DNA of 64,000 bases from Gemmatimonadaceae bacterium (GCA_035533015.1 DATLUQ010000051.1:186001-250000); one strand, 5' to 3'; positions 37,987 to 47,854 are shown, counted from the first letter of the stretch. Notes: generated by a model from the letters alone, not told the origin. Program-made: numbers and translations.

Positions 37987-38648
37987 ACCTGTACCTCACA
38001 CGCGCGTCGCAGCGCGCCGATCTCGGCGACCGGGTCACGGGCCGAGAAGATGGCGTGGCCCGCCACGAACGTGTCGGCGCCGGCCCGCCACACGTTGCCG
38101 ATGGTGTCGCGCGCGATGCCGCCGTCCACCTCGAGTAGCGCCGGACACCGTGCTTCGTCGAGCATTCGGCGCGCGCGCCGCACCTTGTCCAGCGAGTGGG
38201 GAATGAACGCCTGGCCGCCGAACCCCGGGTTCACCGTCATGATCAACAAGAGGTCGGCGTCGTCGAGCACGTCTTCCACCGCCGACAGAGGGGTGGAAGG
38301 ATTGAGCGCCACGCCGGCTCGGCACCCAAGTTCCCTGATATGTGCCAGTTGGCGCTGCAGGTGCGGAGCCACCTCGGCGTGGAGGGTGAGCCCACTCGCG
38401 CCGGCGGCGGCGAATGCCGGAAAGAGCCGCTCCGGCTCCACCGCCATGAGATGCACGTCGAGCGGCAGCGTGGTGAGACGGCGCACGGTCTCCACGATCT
38501 TCACGCCGAAGGTGATGTTGGGTACGAATCGCCCGTCCATCACGTCGACATGGAGCCAGTCGGCGCCTCCCTGCACGCACCGGGCCACTTCGTCGGGCAG
38601 TCGCGCGAAGTCGGCGGCGAGCAAAGAGGGCACGATGCGGACAGTCAT
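37983..38648 (-). CDS. rpe: Ribulose-phosphate 3-epimerase
   Basis: 221 aa from ATG 38648, which overlaps the upstream stop (ATGA). A TIM barrel interconverting ribulose-5-phosphate and xylulose-5-phosphate. Key motifs are PSLLAADFARL, HVDVMDGRFVPNITFG (metal His and Asp), LDVHLM, MTVNPGFGGQAF and EVDGGI, with the second catalytic Asp. The length is normal. The in-frame extension upstream overlaps the PASTA gene and is not used. Confidence 0.96.
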   Translation of the reverse strand: MTVRIVPSLLAADFARLPDEVARCVQGGADWLHVDVMDGRFVPNITFGVKIVETVRRLTTLPLDVHLMAVEPERLFPAFAAAGASGLTLHAEVAPHLQRQLAHIRELGCRAGVALNPSTPLSAVEDVLDDADLLLIMTVNPGFGGQAFIPHSLDKVRRARRMLDEARCPALLEVDGGIARDTIGNVWRAGADTFVAGHAIFSARDPVAEIGALRRACEVQV

Positions 38649-39385
38649 GGCGCACTGCCTCCGGAAACGCTCACGGTGACGCGGGCGCCCACCGGCACGA
38701 GAGTGCCCGCCGCGGGGTCCTGTTGCACCACGGCCGCTTGCGCGCCCGCGCCCCCGCTGTTGAGAATCGTAACGTCGCCGAGCGCCAGCCCCAACTGCTC
38801 CAGCAGCACGCGGGCCTCGATGATCGTGTGTCCGGTGAGATCGGGCACGGGGATCGTGGCCGGCCCGGCGCTCACGATCAGGGTTACGGCCGAGGGGATC
38901 GCGGCGCGCGTCCCGCCCGCAGGGCGCGTCCCGATGATTGTTCCCACGGGCTGGTCGCTGGCCTGCGTCACGGTGTCGGGGTCGGTCGTGAACCCCGCCG
39001 CGCTGAGCGTCGAATCGGCCGGCGTCTGCACCATCCCGACGACGTTCGGCACCACGCCCATACGCGGGCCGTTGCTCAGATCGAGCACCACCGCACTGCC
39101 CAGCGGTTCGCGGCTGCCCTGGTCGGGCGTCATGCCGATCACGCTCAGGCGGGGCGTTGCGTCCTGGAACCGCAGCTCGCCGCGCTGGGCCTTGAAGCCG
39201 GCCTGTTGTAGGCGCCCGCTTGCAACGTCGAAACTGAGTCCGATGACGTTGGGAACGGTGGCCTCGGCGGGTGGCGCACCGGGCGGGAAGAGGAACACTG
39301 CCACCAGCGCCCACGCCAGGGCGAACCCGCCTGCCGAGGCGGCCAGGTAGGGCCACGCGCGCCGCCATCCGGCACGCACCTTCAT
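38645..39385 (-). CDS. Membrane-anchored protein with three PASTA domains
   Basis: 246 aa from ATG 39385. A short basic N-terminus and one membrane helix (YLAASAGGFALAWALVAVFL) precede three PASTA repeats, starting at VPNVIGLSF, VPNVVGMVQ and VPDLTGHTI. PASTA domains bind uncrosslinked peptidoglycan or beta-lactams. In Ser/Thr kinases and class B PBPs they are fused to an enzyme; here there is no enzymatic domain at all. The cytosolic kinase at 13415 lacks such a sensor, so a split arrangement is conceivable but unsupported. It overlaps rsmB and rpe (ATGA both sides). Confidence 0.85.
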   Translation of the reverse strand: MKVRAGWRRAWPYLAASAGGFALAWALVAVFLFPPGAPPAEATVPNVIGLSFDVASGRLQQAGFKAQRGELRFQDATPRLSVIGMTPDQGSREPLGSAVVLDLSNGPRMGVVPNVVGMVQTPADSTLSAAGFTTDPDTVTQASDQPVGTIIGTRPAGGTRAAIPSAVTLIVSAGPATIPVPDLTGHTIIEARVLLEQLGLALGDVTILNSGGAGAQAAVVQQDPAAGTLVPVGARVTVSVSGGSAP

Positions 39386-40743
39386 GCCCGCCTTCGCAGC
39401 CGCACCGCAAACGCCCCGTCGGCGCCGTGGCGCTGCGGGAGCACGCGAAGTCGGCCCCCGTCGAGTAGATCGGCAGCCACGGTCCCCGCGGCCGGCGGCT
39501 CCACGCTCCAATCGGTGCGTGCCGCAAGGAACCGATCCACCTGTGCGTCGTTCTCCTCGGGTTCGAGCGAGCAGGTGCTGTACACGAGCATGCCGCCCGG
39601 TTTCACGATCCGGGCCGCCGAAGCGAGCAGCATCTCCTGCAGTGCCGTCATCACGGCGAGGTCGGACGGTCTGAGCCGCCAGCGCGCGTCGGGGTGGCGG
39701 CGCATGGTCCCGGTGCCGGTACAGGGCGCGTCGAGGAGCACGAAGTCCACCGCGCGCACCGCGGGCACGCGCGCATCGGCCGCGTAGACATGGACGTTGG
39801 CCAGACCGAGACGCGCCAGATTCTCGCGCAGCCGCTTGAGCCGGTGCAGCGATACGTCGCTGGAGCACACGGCGCCCGCCGTTCGCGCCAGCTCCACGGA
39901 CTTGCCGCCCGGTGCCGCGCACAGGTCGGCCACTGTCGCGCCCGCGGGCACGGCGGCGTATTCCGTGACCAGCGTGGATGCCGGATCCTGCACGTGGAAG
40001 AGCCCCCGCTTGAACGCGCCGATTTCGGTGAGCGCCGACACCGGGCCGGCGAGTACGAGGCTGTCGGCCACCAGGGGCGCGGCTTCCACGCGGACACCAG
40101 CTGCCTCGAGCAACGCGGCGAGTTCGTCGCGCGTCGTGTGGATCGGGCGTACCACGATCGGCGGCTCGGCGTTGTTCGCGGCGAGCAGCCGCCGCGTGTC
40201 GGGTTCGCCCCACCGCTCCACCCACCGCGCCACGAGCCAGCGCGGGTGAGAGAACTCGGTGGCCAGGGCATCGATCGGGTCGGCGGGTACGGGCAAGATG
40301 AGCACATCGCGCTCGCGGTCGAGCCGCCGGAGGACGGCGTTGGCGAGTTTGCCAGCGCCCTCACCGGCGCGCGACTTGGCGAGTTCCACGGTCTGGGCGA
40401 TGGCGGCGTAGGCGGGGACGCTCCCCATCTCGAGCAACTGGTACGCGCCGAGCCGCAGCAAGTCGAGCAACTCGGGGTCGATGCGGCCGAGTCCGCCGCG
40501 CACGCGGTCGCCGAGCAGCGCATCGAGCCGGCCCCGCATGCGGAGCATGCCGTACACCAGTTCGCGTGTCCATCGGCGGTCGCGGGCGTCGAGCGGCGCG
40601 GAGCGGCGGTCGAAGGTAGCGTCGAGCAGTTCGCCGCGGCGGAGGTCGGCGCACACCCCCGCGGCGACCAATCGCGCATCGGTGACCGGCATCGGGCGGG
40701 CGAGCGTGGTACTGCCGTGTGCGTGGATGTCCTGACCTGCCAT
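39382..40743 (-). CDS. rsmB: 16S rRNA m5C967 methyltransferase RsmB
   Basis: About 453 aa from ATG 40743. Alternative starts are GTG 40842, which overlaps the fmt stop (GTGA) but adds 33 low-complexity residues, and ATG 40692, nearest the first conserved helix. An N-terminal NusB-like RNA-binding domain (LGAYQLLEM, PAYAAIAQTVELAK) is followed by the SAM-dependent Fmu domain: LCAAPGGKS (SAM site), DAPCTGTGTMRRHPD and YSTCSLEPEEN, with the two cysteines used in C5 methylation. It acts on ribosomal small-subunit RNA. It overlaps the PASTA gene by 4 nt. Confidence 0.9.
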   Translation of the reverse strand: MAGQDIHAHGSTTLARPMPVTDARLVAAGVCADLRRGELLDATFDRRSAPLDARDRRWTRELVYGMLRMRGRLDALLGDRVRGGLGRIDPELLDLLRLGAYQLLEMGSVPAYAAIAQTVELAKSRAGEGAGKLANAVLRRLDRERDVLILPVPADPIDALATEFSHPRWLVARWVERWGEPDTRRLLAANNAEPPIVVRPIHTTRDELAALLEAAGVRVEAAPLVADSLVLAGPVSALTEIGAFKRGLFHVQDPASTLVTEYAAVPAGATVADLCAAPGGKSVELARTAGAVCSSDVSLHRLKRLRENLARLGLANVHVYAADARVPAVRAVDFVLLDAPCTGTGTMRRHPDARWRLRPSDLAVMTALQEMLLASAARIVKPGGMLVYSTCSLEPEENDAQVDRFLAARTDWSVEPPAAGTVAADLLDGGRLRVLPQRHGADGAFAVRLRRRA

Positions 40744-40838
40744 AAGGTGCGTCGCGAGAGAGAACCGGCGCGCGGCAGCCGGGGCCGCGCCGCTCGAAAG
40801 ATAGCTCGCCGCGGCGCGTTCGGAATCGCCGTGCGCCG

Positions 40839-41783
40839 TCACTCGGCGGGCATGGCGTCGAATCGCCGGCCGACCGCGATGCCGCGTCCGCGCTGCCATT
40901 CGGCGGGGGCCATGCGCCGCTTGCCCGCCGGTTGCACGGTGGTGAGCCTGGTGCCGCCGTCGCCACACGCTACCACCAGGCCGTCATCGTTCACGGCTAC
41001 GACCTCACCCGGCGTGCCATGCGCTTCGACGGCGGGCCGGGCGCCGAACAGCTTGACCTCGGCGCCGTCGAGCGTGGTGAAGGCGCCGGGGCGCGGGTCG
41101 TACGCGCGGATCACGCGTGACACCGTGGTGGCCGGCGCGCGCCAGTCCACGCGCGTCATCTCGCGCACGATCTTGGGTGCATACGTGGCGGCGGCGGCGT
41201 CTTGTGGGTCCTCGCGCGAAGCGCCCAGTTCGATGAGCGCCAACGCCTCGATGAGCGCGGCGGCTCCCATCTCGGACAGGCGCAGCGAGAGTTCACCCGC
41301 CGTCTCGTCATCGTAGATCGGTGTGGCGGCGCGGAGCAGTACGGGCCCCGCGTCGAGCGCCGGCACCATCCGCATGATCGAGACGCCGGTCTCGGTGAGT
41401 CCGTCGCGGATCGCGGCCTGGATCGGGGCCGCGCCGCGCAGCGCCGGAAGCAGCGACGCGTGGATGTTGAGCGTGCCGTGCGTGGGTAGATCGATGATCT
41501 CGGCGGGCAGGATGTGTCCGTAGGCCACGATCACCGAGACCTCGGGTTCGAGGGCCGCGATCTGCGCGCGGAAGGCCTCGCCTTGCGGGCGCGCTGGCTG
41601 GAGCACGGGGATGTTCTCGCGCTCTGCGATCTGTTTCACCGGTGGCGCTTCGAGCCGCGAGCGCGAGCGCCCCACCGGGCGGTCAGGCTGCGTCACCACG
41701 CCGACCACGTCGAATCCCTCGCCGATCAGCGCGCGCAGCGGCGGCGTGGCGAACTCGGGCGTGCCCCAGAAGAGCACTCGCAC
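40839..41783 (-). CDS. fmt: Methionyl-tRNA formyltransferase
   Basis: 314 aa from GTG 41783, which directly abuts the def stop. The N-terminal formyltransferase domain has FWGTPEFATPPL, the catalytic region VVAYGHILP and NIHASLLPALRGAAPIQ (Asn, His) and a later conserved Asp in DAGPVL. The C-terminal OB-like domain binds tRNA. It formylates initiator Met-tRNA, working with the adjacent peptide deformylase. Confidence 0.95.
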   Translation of the reverse strand: MRVLFWGTPEFATPPLRALIGEGFDVVGVVTQPDRPVGRSRSRLEAPPVKQIAERENIPVLQPARPQGEAFRAQIAALEPEVSVIVAYGHILPAEIIDLPTHGTLNIHASLLPALRGAAPIQAAIRDGLTETGVSIMRMVPALDAGPVLLRAATPIYDDETAGELSLRLSEMGAAALIEALALIELGASREDPQDAAAATYAPKIVREMTRVDWRAPATTVSRVIRAYDPRPGAFTTLDGAEVKLFGARPAVEAHGTPGEVVAVNDDGLVVACGDGGTRLTTVQPAGKRRMAPAEWQRGRGIAVGRRFDAMPAE

Positions 41784-42341
41784 TCAGAGTTCCTCGTCGC
41801 GGTGGTGGTGCGCCGCGGCGTCGGCCGGCGTGATCCGCCGGATCAGCCCGGGGTACTTCTCCTTCTCCTTGGTCCACTTGGCGAGGGCGCTCCGGCGCTT
41901 GAGCACACTCAGATAATCGATGAACAGCCGTCCGTGCAGATGGTCGATCTCGTGCTGTATGCAGCGGGAGAGCAGGTCGGTGGCCGCAATCTCGAACGGC
42001 TTGCCGTCACGGCCGGTCGCGCGGACCACCACGTGCGACGCGCGCTCCACGTCGCCGTAGACGTCGGGAATGGAGAGGCAGCCTTCCTCCGCCTTGGCCG
42101 ATCCGGCCCGCTCGACGATCTCGGGGTTGATCAGCACGTAGGGTGCGTCCTCGAGATCGATCACGGTGAGGCGCTCGCGGCGCCCCACCTGCGGCGCCGC
42201 CAGCCCGATCCCCTTGGCGGCGTACATCGTCTCGTACATGTCGTCGATCAGGCGGCGCAACTCGTCGGTGACTTCGCCAACCGGCACCGTCTCTTCGCGC
42301 AGGATCGGGTCGCCGAGGACCCGGATGTCGAGCAGGCTCAT
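41784..42341 (-). CDS. def: Peptide deformylase
   Basis: 185 aa. All three metal-site motifs are complete: GIGLAAPQVG, EGCLSIP (Cys ligand) and HEIDHL (two His ligands and the catalytic Glu). It removes the formyl group from nascent proteins. The C-terminus carries a charged His/Asp/Glu-rich tail (HHHRDEEL). It overlaps yajC (ATGA) and abuts fmt. Confidence 0.97.
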   Translation of the reverse strand: MSLLDIRVLGDPILREETVPVGEVTDELRRLIDDMYETMYAAKGIGLAAPQVGRRERLTVIDLEDAPYVLINPEIVERAGSAKAEEGCLSIPDVYGDVERASHVVVRATGRDGKPFEIAATDLLSRCIQHEIDHLHGRLFIDYLSVLKRRSALAKWTKEKEKYPGLIRRITPADAAAHHHRDEEL

Positions 42342-42709
42342 CCGCCGGTGGTGCCGGCCGCCCCGGCGATGATGCGCGCGATCCGACCCCGCTCGACGAT
42401 CAATCGCGTCTCGCCCGACTTGATCGTGATACGGTCTTCTGCGGACGGGCCGTTCGTGCCGTCCGGCTTGAGCGACTCCTTGATGTGCACCACCTCGCCC
42501 ACCACGCCGCCCGCGGTGACGACCTCGTCTCCCTTCTTCAAGCTGGCCAGCGCCTGCTCGTGCTGGCGCCGCTGTTTCTGCTGCGGCCGGATGAGCAGGA
42601 AGTAGAAGATGGCGACGATGAGCGCCAGCTGGACCATGAACGGAATCAGCGAACTCTGCCCGCCCTGGGCGGGGGCCATCGCCAGCAGTGCCGCAAAAGG
42701 GAGTGTCAT
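42338..42709 (-). CDS. yajC: Preprotein translocase subunit YajC
   Basis: 123 aa from ATG 42709, overlapping the tgt stop (ATGA). One membrane helix (PFMVQLALIVAIFYFLLI) is followed by the family hallmark RPQQKQ and a small beta domain (LKKGDEVVTAGGVVGEV). It is an accessory part of the SecDF-YajC complex. SecD and SecF are not in the window. The tgt-yajC order matches that of many bacteria. Confidence 0.93.
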   Translation of the reverse strand: MTLPFAALLAMAPAQGGQSSLIPFMVQLALIVAIFYFLLIRPQQKQRRQHEQALASLKKGDEVVTAGGVVGEVVHIKESLKPDGTNGPSAEDRITIKSGETRLIVERGRIARIIAGAAGTTGG

Positions 42710-43848
42710 GCCGAGGTGCCCGTGCGTGAGTGGTAGCGGTCCAGCCACTGCTGGCTCCAGCCGTCGAAGGTGCCGCCGCGGATGGCGTCGCGCGCCTGCC
42801 GCATCAGCGAGACGAGGAAATGTACATTATGCAGGGACAGGAGGCGCAAGCCGAGCAGTTCGTCGGCCAGGAACAGATGCCGCAGGTAGGCGCGGCTGAA
42901 GCGGCGGCACGCCGTGCACTCGCACGCCTCGTCCAGCGGTCGTTCATCCGCCCGGTACTCGGCCCGCTTGATGTTGAGACGCCCCTCCCGGGTGAATACG
43001 GCGCCATTGCGCCCCATGCGCGTCGGCGCCACGCAGTCGAACAGGTCGACGCCGCGCCGCACCGCTTCCACGAGGTCCTCGGGAAAGCCCACGCCCATGA
43101 GGTAGCGCGGGCGGTCGGCGCGCAGTTCCTCGTTCACCACGTCGAGGGTGGCATACATGTCCGGCTTGTCCTCGCCCACCGACAGGCCCCCGATGCCGAA
43201 CCCCTTCCAGTCGTCGAGGTCCTGGATGGCCCGCGCCGCCTCGCGGCGGAGTGCGACGTGGATGCCTCCCTGCACGATGGGAAACAGGGCCTGGGGCCGC
43301 TCGCGGTCGAGGGCGTTGAACGCGGCACGGCAGCGGGCCAGCCAGCGGACGCTACGTTCGCTCGCGTCGCGCGCGGCGGTGGCGTCACTCCGGCCCGGGA
43401 TCACGTGGTCGAATTGCATCACGACGTCGCCGCCCAGGTTCCGCTCGATCTCCATGACCGATTCGGGGGTGAAGCGCCTGCGCGAGCCGTCGAGGTGGCT
43501 CTGGAAGTCCACGCCGTCCTCGTCCACCGTGCGCAGCGCAGCGAGCGAGAAGACCTGGAAGCCACCGGAGTCGGTGAGGATGGGGCCGTTCCACTGCATG
43601 AAGCGGTGGAGACCGCCCAACTGCCGCACCAGCTCGTCGCCCGGCCGCAGGTGCAGGTGGTAGGCGTTGGCGAGAATCATCTGCGCGCCCATGGCCCTCA
43701 GGTCGTCAGGGTCGAGCGCTTTGACGGTGGCCAGGGTCCCCACCGCCATGAACGCCGGCGTCTCCACGACTCCGTGCGGCGTGGTGAATGCGCCGGCGCG
43801 GGCTGCGCCGAGTTGGGCGACCATCGCAAACCCGAACGGATCTGACAT
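42706..43848 (-). CDS. tgt: Queuine tRNA-ribosyltransferase
   Basis: 380 aa. The active-site motif ILTDSGGFQVFSL has the catalytic Asp region, a second Asp lies in FDCVAPTRMGRNG, and zinc ligands are in CECTACRRFSRAYLRHL (three Cys and a His). It exchanges guanine 34 for preQ1 in tRNAs with GUN anticodons. It is coupled to yajC by ATGA, and the queA stop lies 2 nt upstream, giving the classic queA-tgt pair. Confidence 0.97.
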   Translation of the reverse strand: MSDPFGFAMVAQLGAARAGAFTTPHGVVETPAFMAVGTLATVKALDPDDLRAMGAQMILANAYHLHLRPGDELVRQLGGLHRFMQWNGPILTDSGGFQVFSLAALRTVDEDGVDFQSHLDGSRRRFTPESVMEIERNLGGDVVMQFDHVIPGRSDATAARDASERSVRWLARCRAAFNALDRERPQALFPIVQGGIHVALRREAARAIQDLDDWKGFGIGGLSVGEDKPDMYATLDVVNEELRADRPRYLMGVGFPEDLVEAVRRGVDLFDCVAPTRMGRNGAVFTREGRLNIKRAEYRADERPLDEACECTACRRFSRAYLRHLFLADELLGLRLLSLHNVHFLVSLMRQARDAIRGGTFDGWSQQWLDRYHSRTGTSA

Positions 43849-43850
43849 TA

Positions 43851-44888
43851 TTAAAGAATGACCATCGCGTCACCGTACGAATAGAAGCGGTACTCGCGGG
43901 CTACCGCTTCGGCGTAGGCATGCATCGTAAGGTCGTAGCCGGCGAATGCCGCGACGAGCATGAGGAGAGTGGAGCGGGGCAGGTGGAAGTTGGTGATCAG
44001 GTGGTCCACGACCCGGAAAGTGTATGGGGGGCGGATGAAGATGCGCGTTTCGGCGCTGCCGGCCGCGAGGGTGCCGTCGACAAGGGCCGCACTCTCGAGC
44101 GTGCGCACGGACGTCGTGCCCACCGCCCACAGCTTGCCGCCCGCGGCGCGCGTGTCGGCCACGGCGGCGGTGGTCTCCGGCGGTACCGCATACCACTCCT
44201 CGTGCATCGTATGCTGGGCCGGATCCTCCACCTCGACCGGCTTGAAGGTGCCAGCGCCCACGTGCAGCACCACGTCGGCCCGCCGGGCCCCCTTGGCGGC
44301 GAGCGCGTCGAGCAGCCGCGGCGTGAAGTGCAGGCCGGCCGTGGGCGCGGCTACGGAGCCGGGCTGGCGGGCGTACACCGTCTGGTAGCGTTCGGCGTCG
44401 GCGGGCAGATCGGCGCGGTCGATGTACGGAGGGAGCGGCACATGCCCGTGTCGCTCGATCGCCTCGTCGGCGCTCCCGTCGACGATCAACCGCACGACGC
44501 GCGTGCGGCGGTCGGTGACCGACACGATCTCCACGTCGAATCCCGGCGCCACGTGCACCGTGCGCCCGGGCTTGAGCTTCCCGCCAGGTGACACCATCGC
44601 CTCCCACGCGCCGTCGCCCACTGGTTTGAGAAGCAGGACCTCGGCCGGTGCCCCGGAGTCGCGGGTGCCGAGCAGGCGAGCCCGCAGCACACGCGTGGTA
44701 TTGAGCACCAGTAGGTCGCCGGCCGGGACCAGCGAGGCCAGGTCGGAGAACAGGCCGTGCGCGATCGTACCGGCCGCGCGGTCCACGATCATCAGGCGCG
44801 ACGCATCGCGCGGCTCGATCGCCGATTGCGCGATGAGCCCGGGGGCGAGCGGAAAGTCGTAGTCCGAGGTTCGCGTGCCGGGAGGCAT
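43851..44888 (-). CDS. queA: S-adenosylmethionine:tRNA ribosyltransferase-isomerase
   Basis: 345 aa from ATG 44888 (MPPGTRTSDYDFPL). Family motifs DYDFPL, HGLFSDL, LVLNTTRVLRARL, GSVAAPTAGLHFT, LHVGAGTFKPV and NFHLPRSTLLMLV are in order. It adds the cyclopentene ring to preQ1-tRNA using the ribosyl group of SAM. Upstream in-frame sequence overlaps ruvB and is not conserved. The ruvB stop is 40 nt away. Confidence 0.96.
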   Translation of the reverse strand: MPPGTRTSDYDFPLAPGLIAQSAIEPRDASRLMIVDRAAGTIAHGLFSDLASLVPAGDLLVLNTTRVLRARLLGTRDSGAPAEVLLLKPVGDGAWEAMVSPGGKLKPGRTVHVAPGFDVEIVSVTDRRTRVVRLIVDGSADEAIERHGHVPLPPYIDRADLPADAERYQTVYARQPGSVAAPTAGLHFTPRLLDALAAKGARRADVVLHVGAGTFKPVEVEDPAQHTMHEEWYAVPPETTAAVADTRAAGGKLWAVGTTSVRTLESAALVDGTLAAGSAETRIFIRPPYTFRVVDHLITNFHLPRSTLLMLVAAFAGYDLTMHAYAEAVAREYRFYSYGDAMVIL

Positions 44889-44928
44889 TGAGGAAGGTAA
44901 ACAGCGCACGGTCGCCGCCGTCCGGGTG

Positions 44929-45951
44929 TCAGAGCAGGTTTCTCTGCTCCCCGGCAGGCCTCGCGTATCCGAAATGCGCATACGCCTTGGGCGTTGCCAC
45001 ACGGCCGCGAGACGTGAGCTGCAGGAATCCGTTCTGCACCAGGAACGGCTCGTACACTTCCTCGATCGTGTTCTCGTCCTCACCCACCGCGGTGCCGACG
45101 CTGCCCAGTCCCACCGGTCCACCATCGAACTTCTCGATGATCGTCTTGAGGATACGGGCATCCATGTCGTCGAGCCCGAACTCGTCCACGTCGATCATGC
45201 GCAGCAGCTCGCCGGCGACTTCGCGCGTGATCGCGCCGTCAGCGCGCACCTGGGCGTAGTCGCGCACCCGGCGCAGGAGCCGGTTGGCCACGCGCGGCGT
45301 GCCGCGCGAGCGACGGGCGATCTCACGGGCGCCGTCGGCATCGATCGCCACCCGGAGCACGTCGGCCGACCGGAACACGATCTGCTCGAGATCCTCGGGG
45401 GGGTAGAAGTTCAGCCGTTCGATGATGCCGAACCGGGCGCGCATGGGCGGCGTGAGCATGCCGAACCGCGTCGTGGCACCGACGAGCGTGAACCGCTCGA
45501 TCGGCATCGTGATCGTCTGCGCCTTGGGCCCTTCGGAAAGGCGGATGTCGATCTTGAAGTCCTCCATCGCCGGATAGAGGAATTCCTCGATGATCGGACG
45601 CAGGCGGTGGATCTCGTCGATGAACAGGATGTCGCCGGCGCGCAGGTTCGTGAGCGTGCCGACGAGATCCCCGGGCTTCTCGAGCGCCGGGCCAGAAGTC
45701 GTGCGCACGTTCACCCCTAGTTCGCGCGCGATCAACTCGGCCAGCGTCGTCTTGCCCAGGCCAGGTGGGCCGAAGAACAGCGCGTGGTCCAGGGGCTCGC
45801 GCCGCGCGAGCGCGGCGTCGATCCAGATGCGCAGGCTCTCCTTGACCTTCGTCTGACCGATGAACTCGGCGAGCCGCTGCGGGCGCAGCGACAGTTCGAC
45901 GACGGATTCCTCGGGGAGCGCGTCGGGCGTGGTGATTTCGGCGCGTGACAT
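44929..45951 (-). CDS. ruvB: Holliday junction DNA helicase RuvB
   Basis: 340 aa from ATG 45951 ([10 protein letters not shown]). Walker [10 protein letters not shown], Walker B FIDEIH, the sensor region GATTRFGML and the C-terminal winged helix with [17 protein letters not shown] are intact. Together with RuvA it drives branch migration. A TATATT (complement of 46009-46014) lies about 58 nt upstream as a possible -10, but no -35 is seen. It is separated by 113 nt from the aminotransferase upstream. Confidence 0.97.
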   Translation of the reverse strand: MSRAEITTPDALPEESVVELSLRPQRLAEFIGQTKVKESLRIWIDAALARREPLDHALFFGPPGLGKTTLAELIARELGVNVRTTSGPALEKPGDLVGTLTNLRAGDILFIDEIHRLRPIIEEFLYPAMEDFKIDIRLSEGPKAQTITMPIERFTLVGATTRFGMLTPPMRARFGIIERLNFYPPEDLEQIVFRSADVLRVAIDADGAREIARRSRGTPRVANRLLRRVRDYAQVRADGAITREVAGELLRMIDVDEFGLDDMDARILKTIIEKFDGGPVGLGSVGTAVGEDENTIEEVYEPFLVQNGFLQLTSRGRVATPKAYAHFGYARPAGEQRNLL

Positions 45952-46064
45952 GCGGTAGGAGAAAGTAGTCCCGCCGGCGCCTGCTGACACCGGGGTGTGC
46001 TGCCAGGCAATATACCGAATGGAACCCGAATCCGTGAGGGCTCGGCACGGGAGTATGCAGGCTG

Positions 46065-47228
46065 TCAGGCCTCCTTCCATTCCTTCATCCGCCCCAGCCG
46101 TTCGACCGCCCGCTCCAACGTCTCCAGCTTCTTGCAGAACGCGAACCGCACGAGGTTCCGACCGTCGGCTGGGTCGTGGTAGAAACTCGACCCCGGCACC
46201 GTTGCCACGCCGATCTCCTTGGCCATCCACTTGGCGAACGTGACGTCGTCGTCGCCGCTGATGTCGGAGAACTCGGCGAGAATGTAGTACGCCCCCTCGG
46301 GCACGGTGAATTTGAACCCCGACTCGCGCAGTGCCGGTACGATCAGGTCACGCCGCTCGCGGTATTCCTGCGCCATGTGGTTGAAGTACTGCGCATCGAA
46401 GCGCATCCCGACCGCCCCTGCCGCCTGGAGCGGCGCCGGCGCCCCCACGGTGAGGAAGTCGTGCACCTTGCGAATGGCGCTCGTCTGCTCGGGGGGCGCG
46501 ATCGCGTACCCCAACCGCCAGCCGGTGCAGCTGAACGTCTTGGACAGGCCCGAGATCGTGATCGTGCGTTCGCGCATGCCGGGCCACGTCGCCAACACGT
46601 GGTGATCGCCCGCGTAGCGGATGTGTTCGTAGATCTCGTCGGTGATCGCCCAGGCGTCGTATTCGATGCACAACTCGGCGATCAGGTCCATCTCGGCGCG
46701 CGTCAACACGCGCCCCGTCGGGTTGTGCGGCGTATTGACGACGATCGCCTTGGTGCGCGGGCTGAAGGCCGCGCGCAGACGGTCGGGGTCGAGTGTCCAG
46801 TCAGGACGCTCGAGGGGCACGAACACCGGCTTGGCGCCGGCCAGGATCGCATCGGGCCCGTAGTTCTCGTAGTACGGCTCGATGACGACCACTTCGTCGC
46901 CCGGATCGATGAGCGCCATGAACACACCGGCCATCGCTTCGGTGGCGCCGCAGGTCACCGTGATCTCGCGCTCCGTGTCCAGGTCCATGCTGTACCAGCG
47001 GCGGTACTTCTCGGCGATCGCCAACCGTAAGGGTGGGCTGCCCCACGTGATGGCGTACTGGTTGATGTCGCCGCGGATCGCGGCGCACGCCGCGTCCTTC
47101 ATCGATGCCGGCATCGGGAAGTCGGGAAAGCCCTGGGAGAGGTTCACCGCTCCGTACAGATTGGCGACGCGCGTCATCTCGCGGATGACCGACTCCGTGA
47201 ACGTCGCCGTGCGCTGGGCTGCTCGCAC
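46065..47228 (-). CDS. PLP-dependent aminotransferase, class I/II
   Basis: 387 aa from GTG 47228, preceded by GGAG. Fold type I features are [10 protein letters not shown], the GATEAM loop, [18 protein letters not shown] and the PLP lysine in [16 protein letters not shown], with the carboxylate-binding Arg in VRFAFCK. It resembles methionine/kynurenine/aromatic aminotransferases of the YbdL-KAT type. The exact substrate is not resolved. It lies between ruvA and ruvB and splits the usual ruvCAB order. Confidence 0.9.
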   Translation of the reverse strand: MRAAQRTATFTESVIREMTRVANLYGAVNLSQGFPDFPMPASMKDAACAAIRGDINQYAITWGSPPLRLAIAEKYRRWYSMDLDTEREITVTCGATEAMAGVFMALIDPGDEVVVIEPYYENYGPDAILAGAKPVFVPLERPDWTLDPDRLRAAFSPRTKAIVVNTPHNPTGRVLTRAEMDLIAELCIEYDAWAITDEIYEHIRYAGDHHVLATWPGMRERTITISGLSKTFSCTGWRLGYAIAPPEQTSAIRKVHDFLTVGAPAPLQAAGAVGMRFDAQYFNHMAQEYRERRDLIVPALRESGFKFTVPEGAYYILAEFSDISGDDDVTFAKWMAKEIGVATVPGSSFYHDPADGRNLVRFAFCKKLETLERAVERLGRMKEWKEA

Positions 47229-47257
47229 CTGGGGGCTCCGGGAAAGAGTGTTGGAGG

Positions 47258-47854
47258 CTAGCGCTCGGCCACGGAGGCCAGGGCGCGGCGGATCAGATCG
47301 TGGGCCGGCATTCCGCGGCCGCCATCCTCGAGTGCGGCGCGCACGGCCTTGTCGGCGTCGCCCGGGGCGTAGCCCAGCGAAACGAGCGCGCGGATGGCGT
47401 CCTCCGAAGCGGCGCCCGCAGGGCGGGGTGCCGTGTCGTCCACCTCGAGGTCGTCCAGCTTGTCCGCCAGATCGAGCACGATGCGCTCGGCCTTCTTGCG
47501 ACCGACGCGCGGCACGCTCTGCAGCGTCGACGTGTCCTTGTCACGCAGCGCGTGCACCAGGCGTTCGGCGGTCAGGTGCGATACCAGCGCGAGGGCGAGA
47601 GCTGGCCCCACGCCATTGGCGGTGAGCAGCAGCTGGAATACCCGCCGCTCGAATGGCGAGCCGAAGCCGAACAGCAGCCAGCCGTCGTCGCGCACCACGA
47701 GTTGCGTGTGCAACTGCACGGGGTCGCCGAGCTTGGGCAACGTCTCGAACACGGCCAGCGGAATGAGCAACTCGTAGCCGACCCCGCCCGGGGTCATCAC
47801 GGTGATGCGGTCGAGCGCTTTGGCGGCCAACGTGCCCCTGAGCTGGGCGATCAC
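47258..47854 (-). CDS. ruvA: Holliday junction DNA helicase subunit RuvA
   Basis: 198 aa from GTG 47854, overlapping the ruvC stop (GTGA). The N-terminal OB domain (MIAQLRGTLAAK, YELLIP) is followed by two helix-hairpin-helix motifs (LLTANGVGPALALALV, LQSVPRVGRKKAERIV) and a C-terminal RuvB-binding three-helix domain (AIRALVSLGYAPGDADKAV). The tetramer binds four-way junctions and recruits RuvB. Confidence 0.95.
   Translation of the reverse strand: MIAQLRGTLAAKALDRITVMTPGGVGYELLIPLAVFETLPKLGDPVQLHTQLVVRDDGWLLFGFGSPFERRVFQLLLTANGVGPALALALVSHLTAERLVHALRDKDTSTLQSVPRVGRKKAERIVLDLADKLDDLEVDDTAPRPAGAASEDAIRALVSLGYAPGDADKAVRAALEDGGRGMPAHDLIRRALASVAER

Noticed and set aside
46009-46014. TATATT as a promoter for ruvB
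   Set aside because: No -35 element is found at 16-18 nt spacing (TCACGG at 17), so I do not list it as a separate feature.
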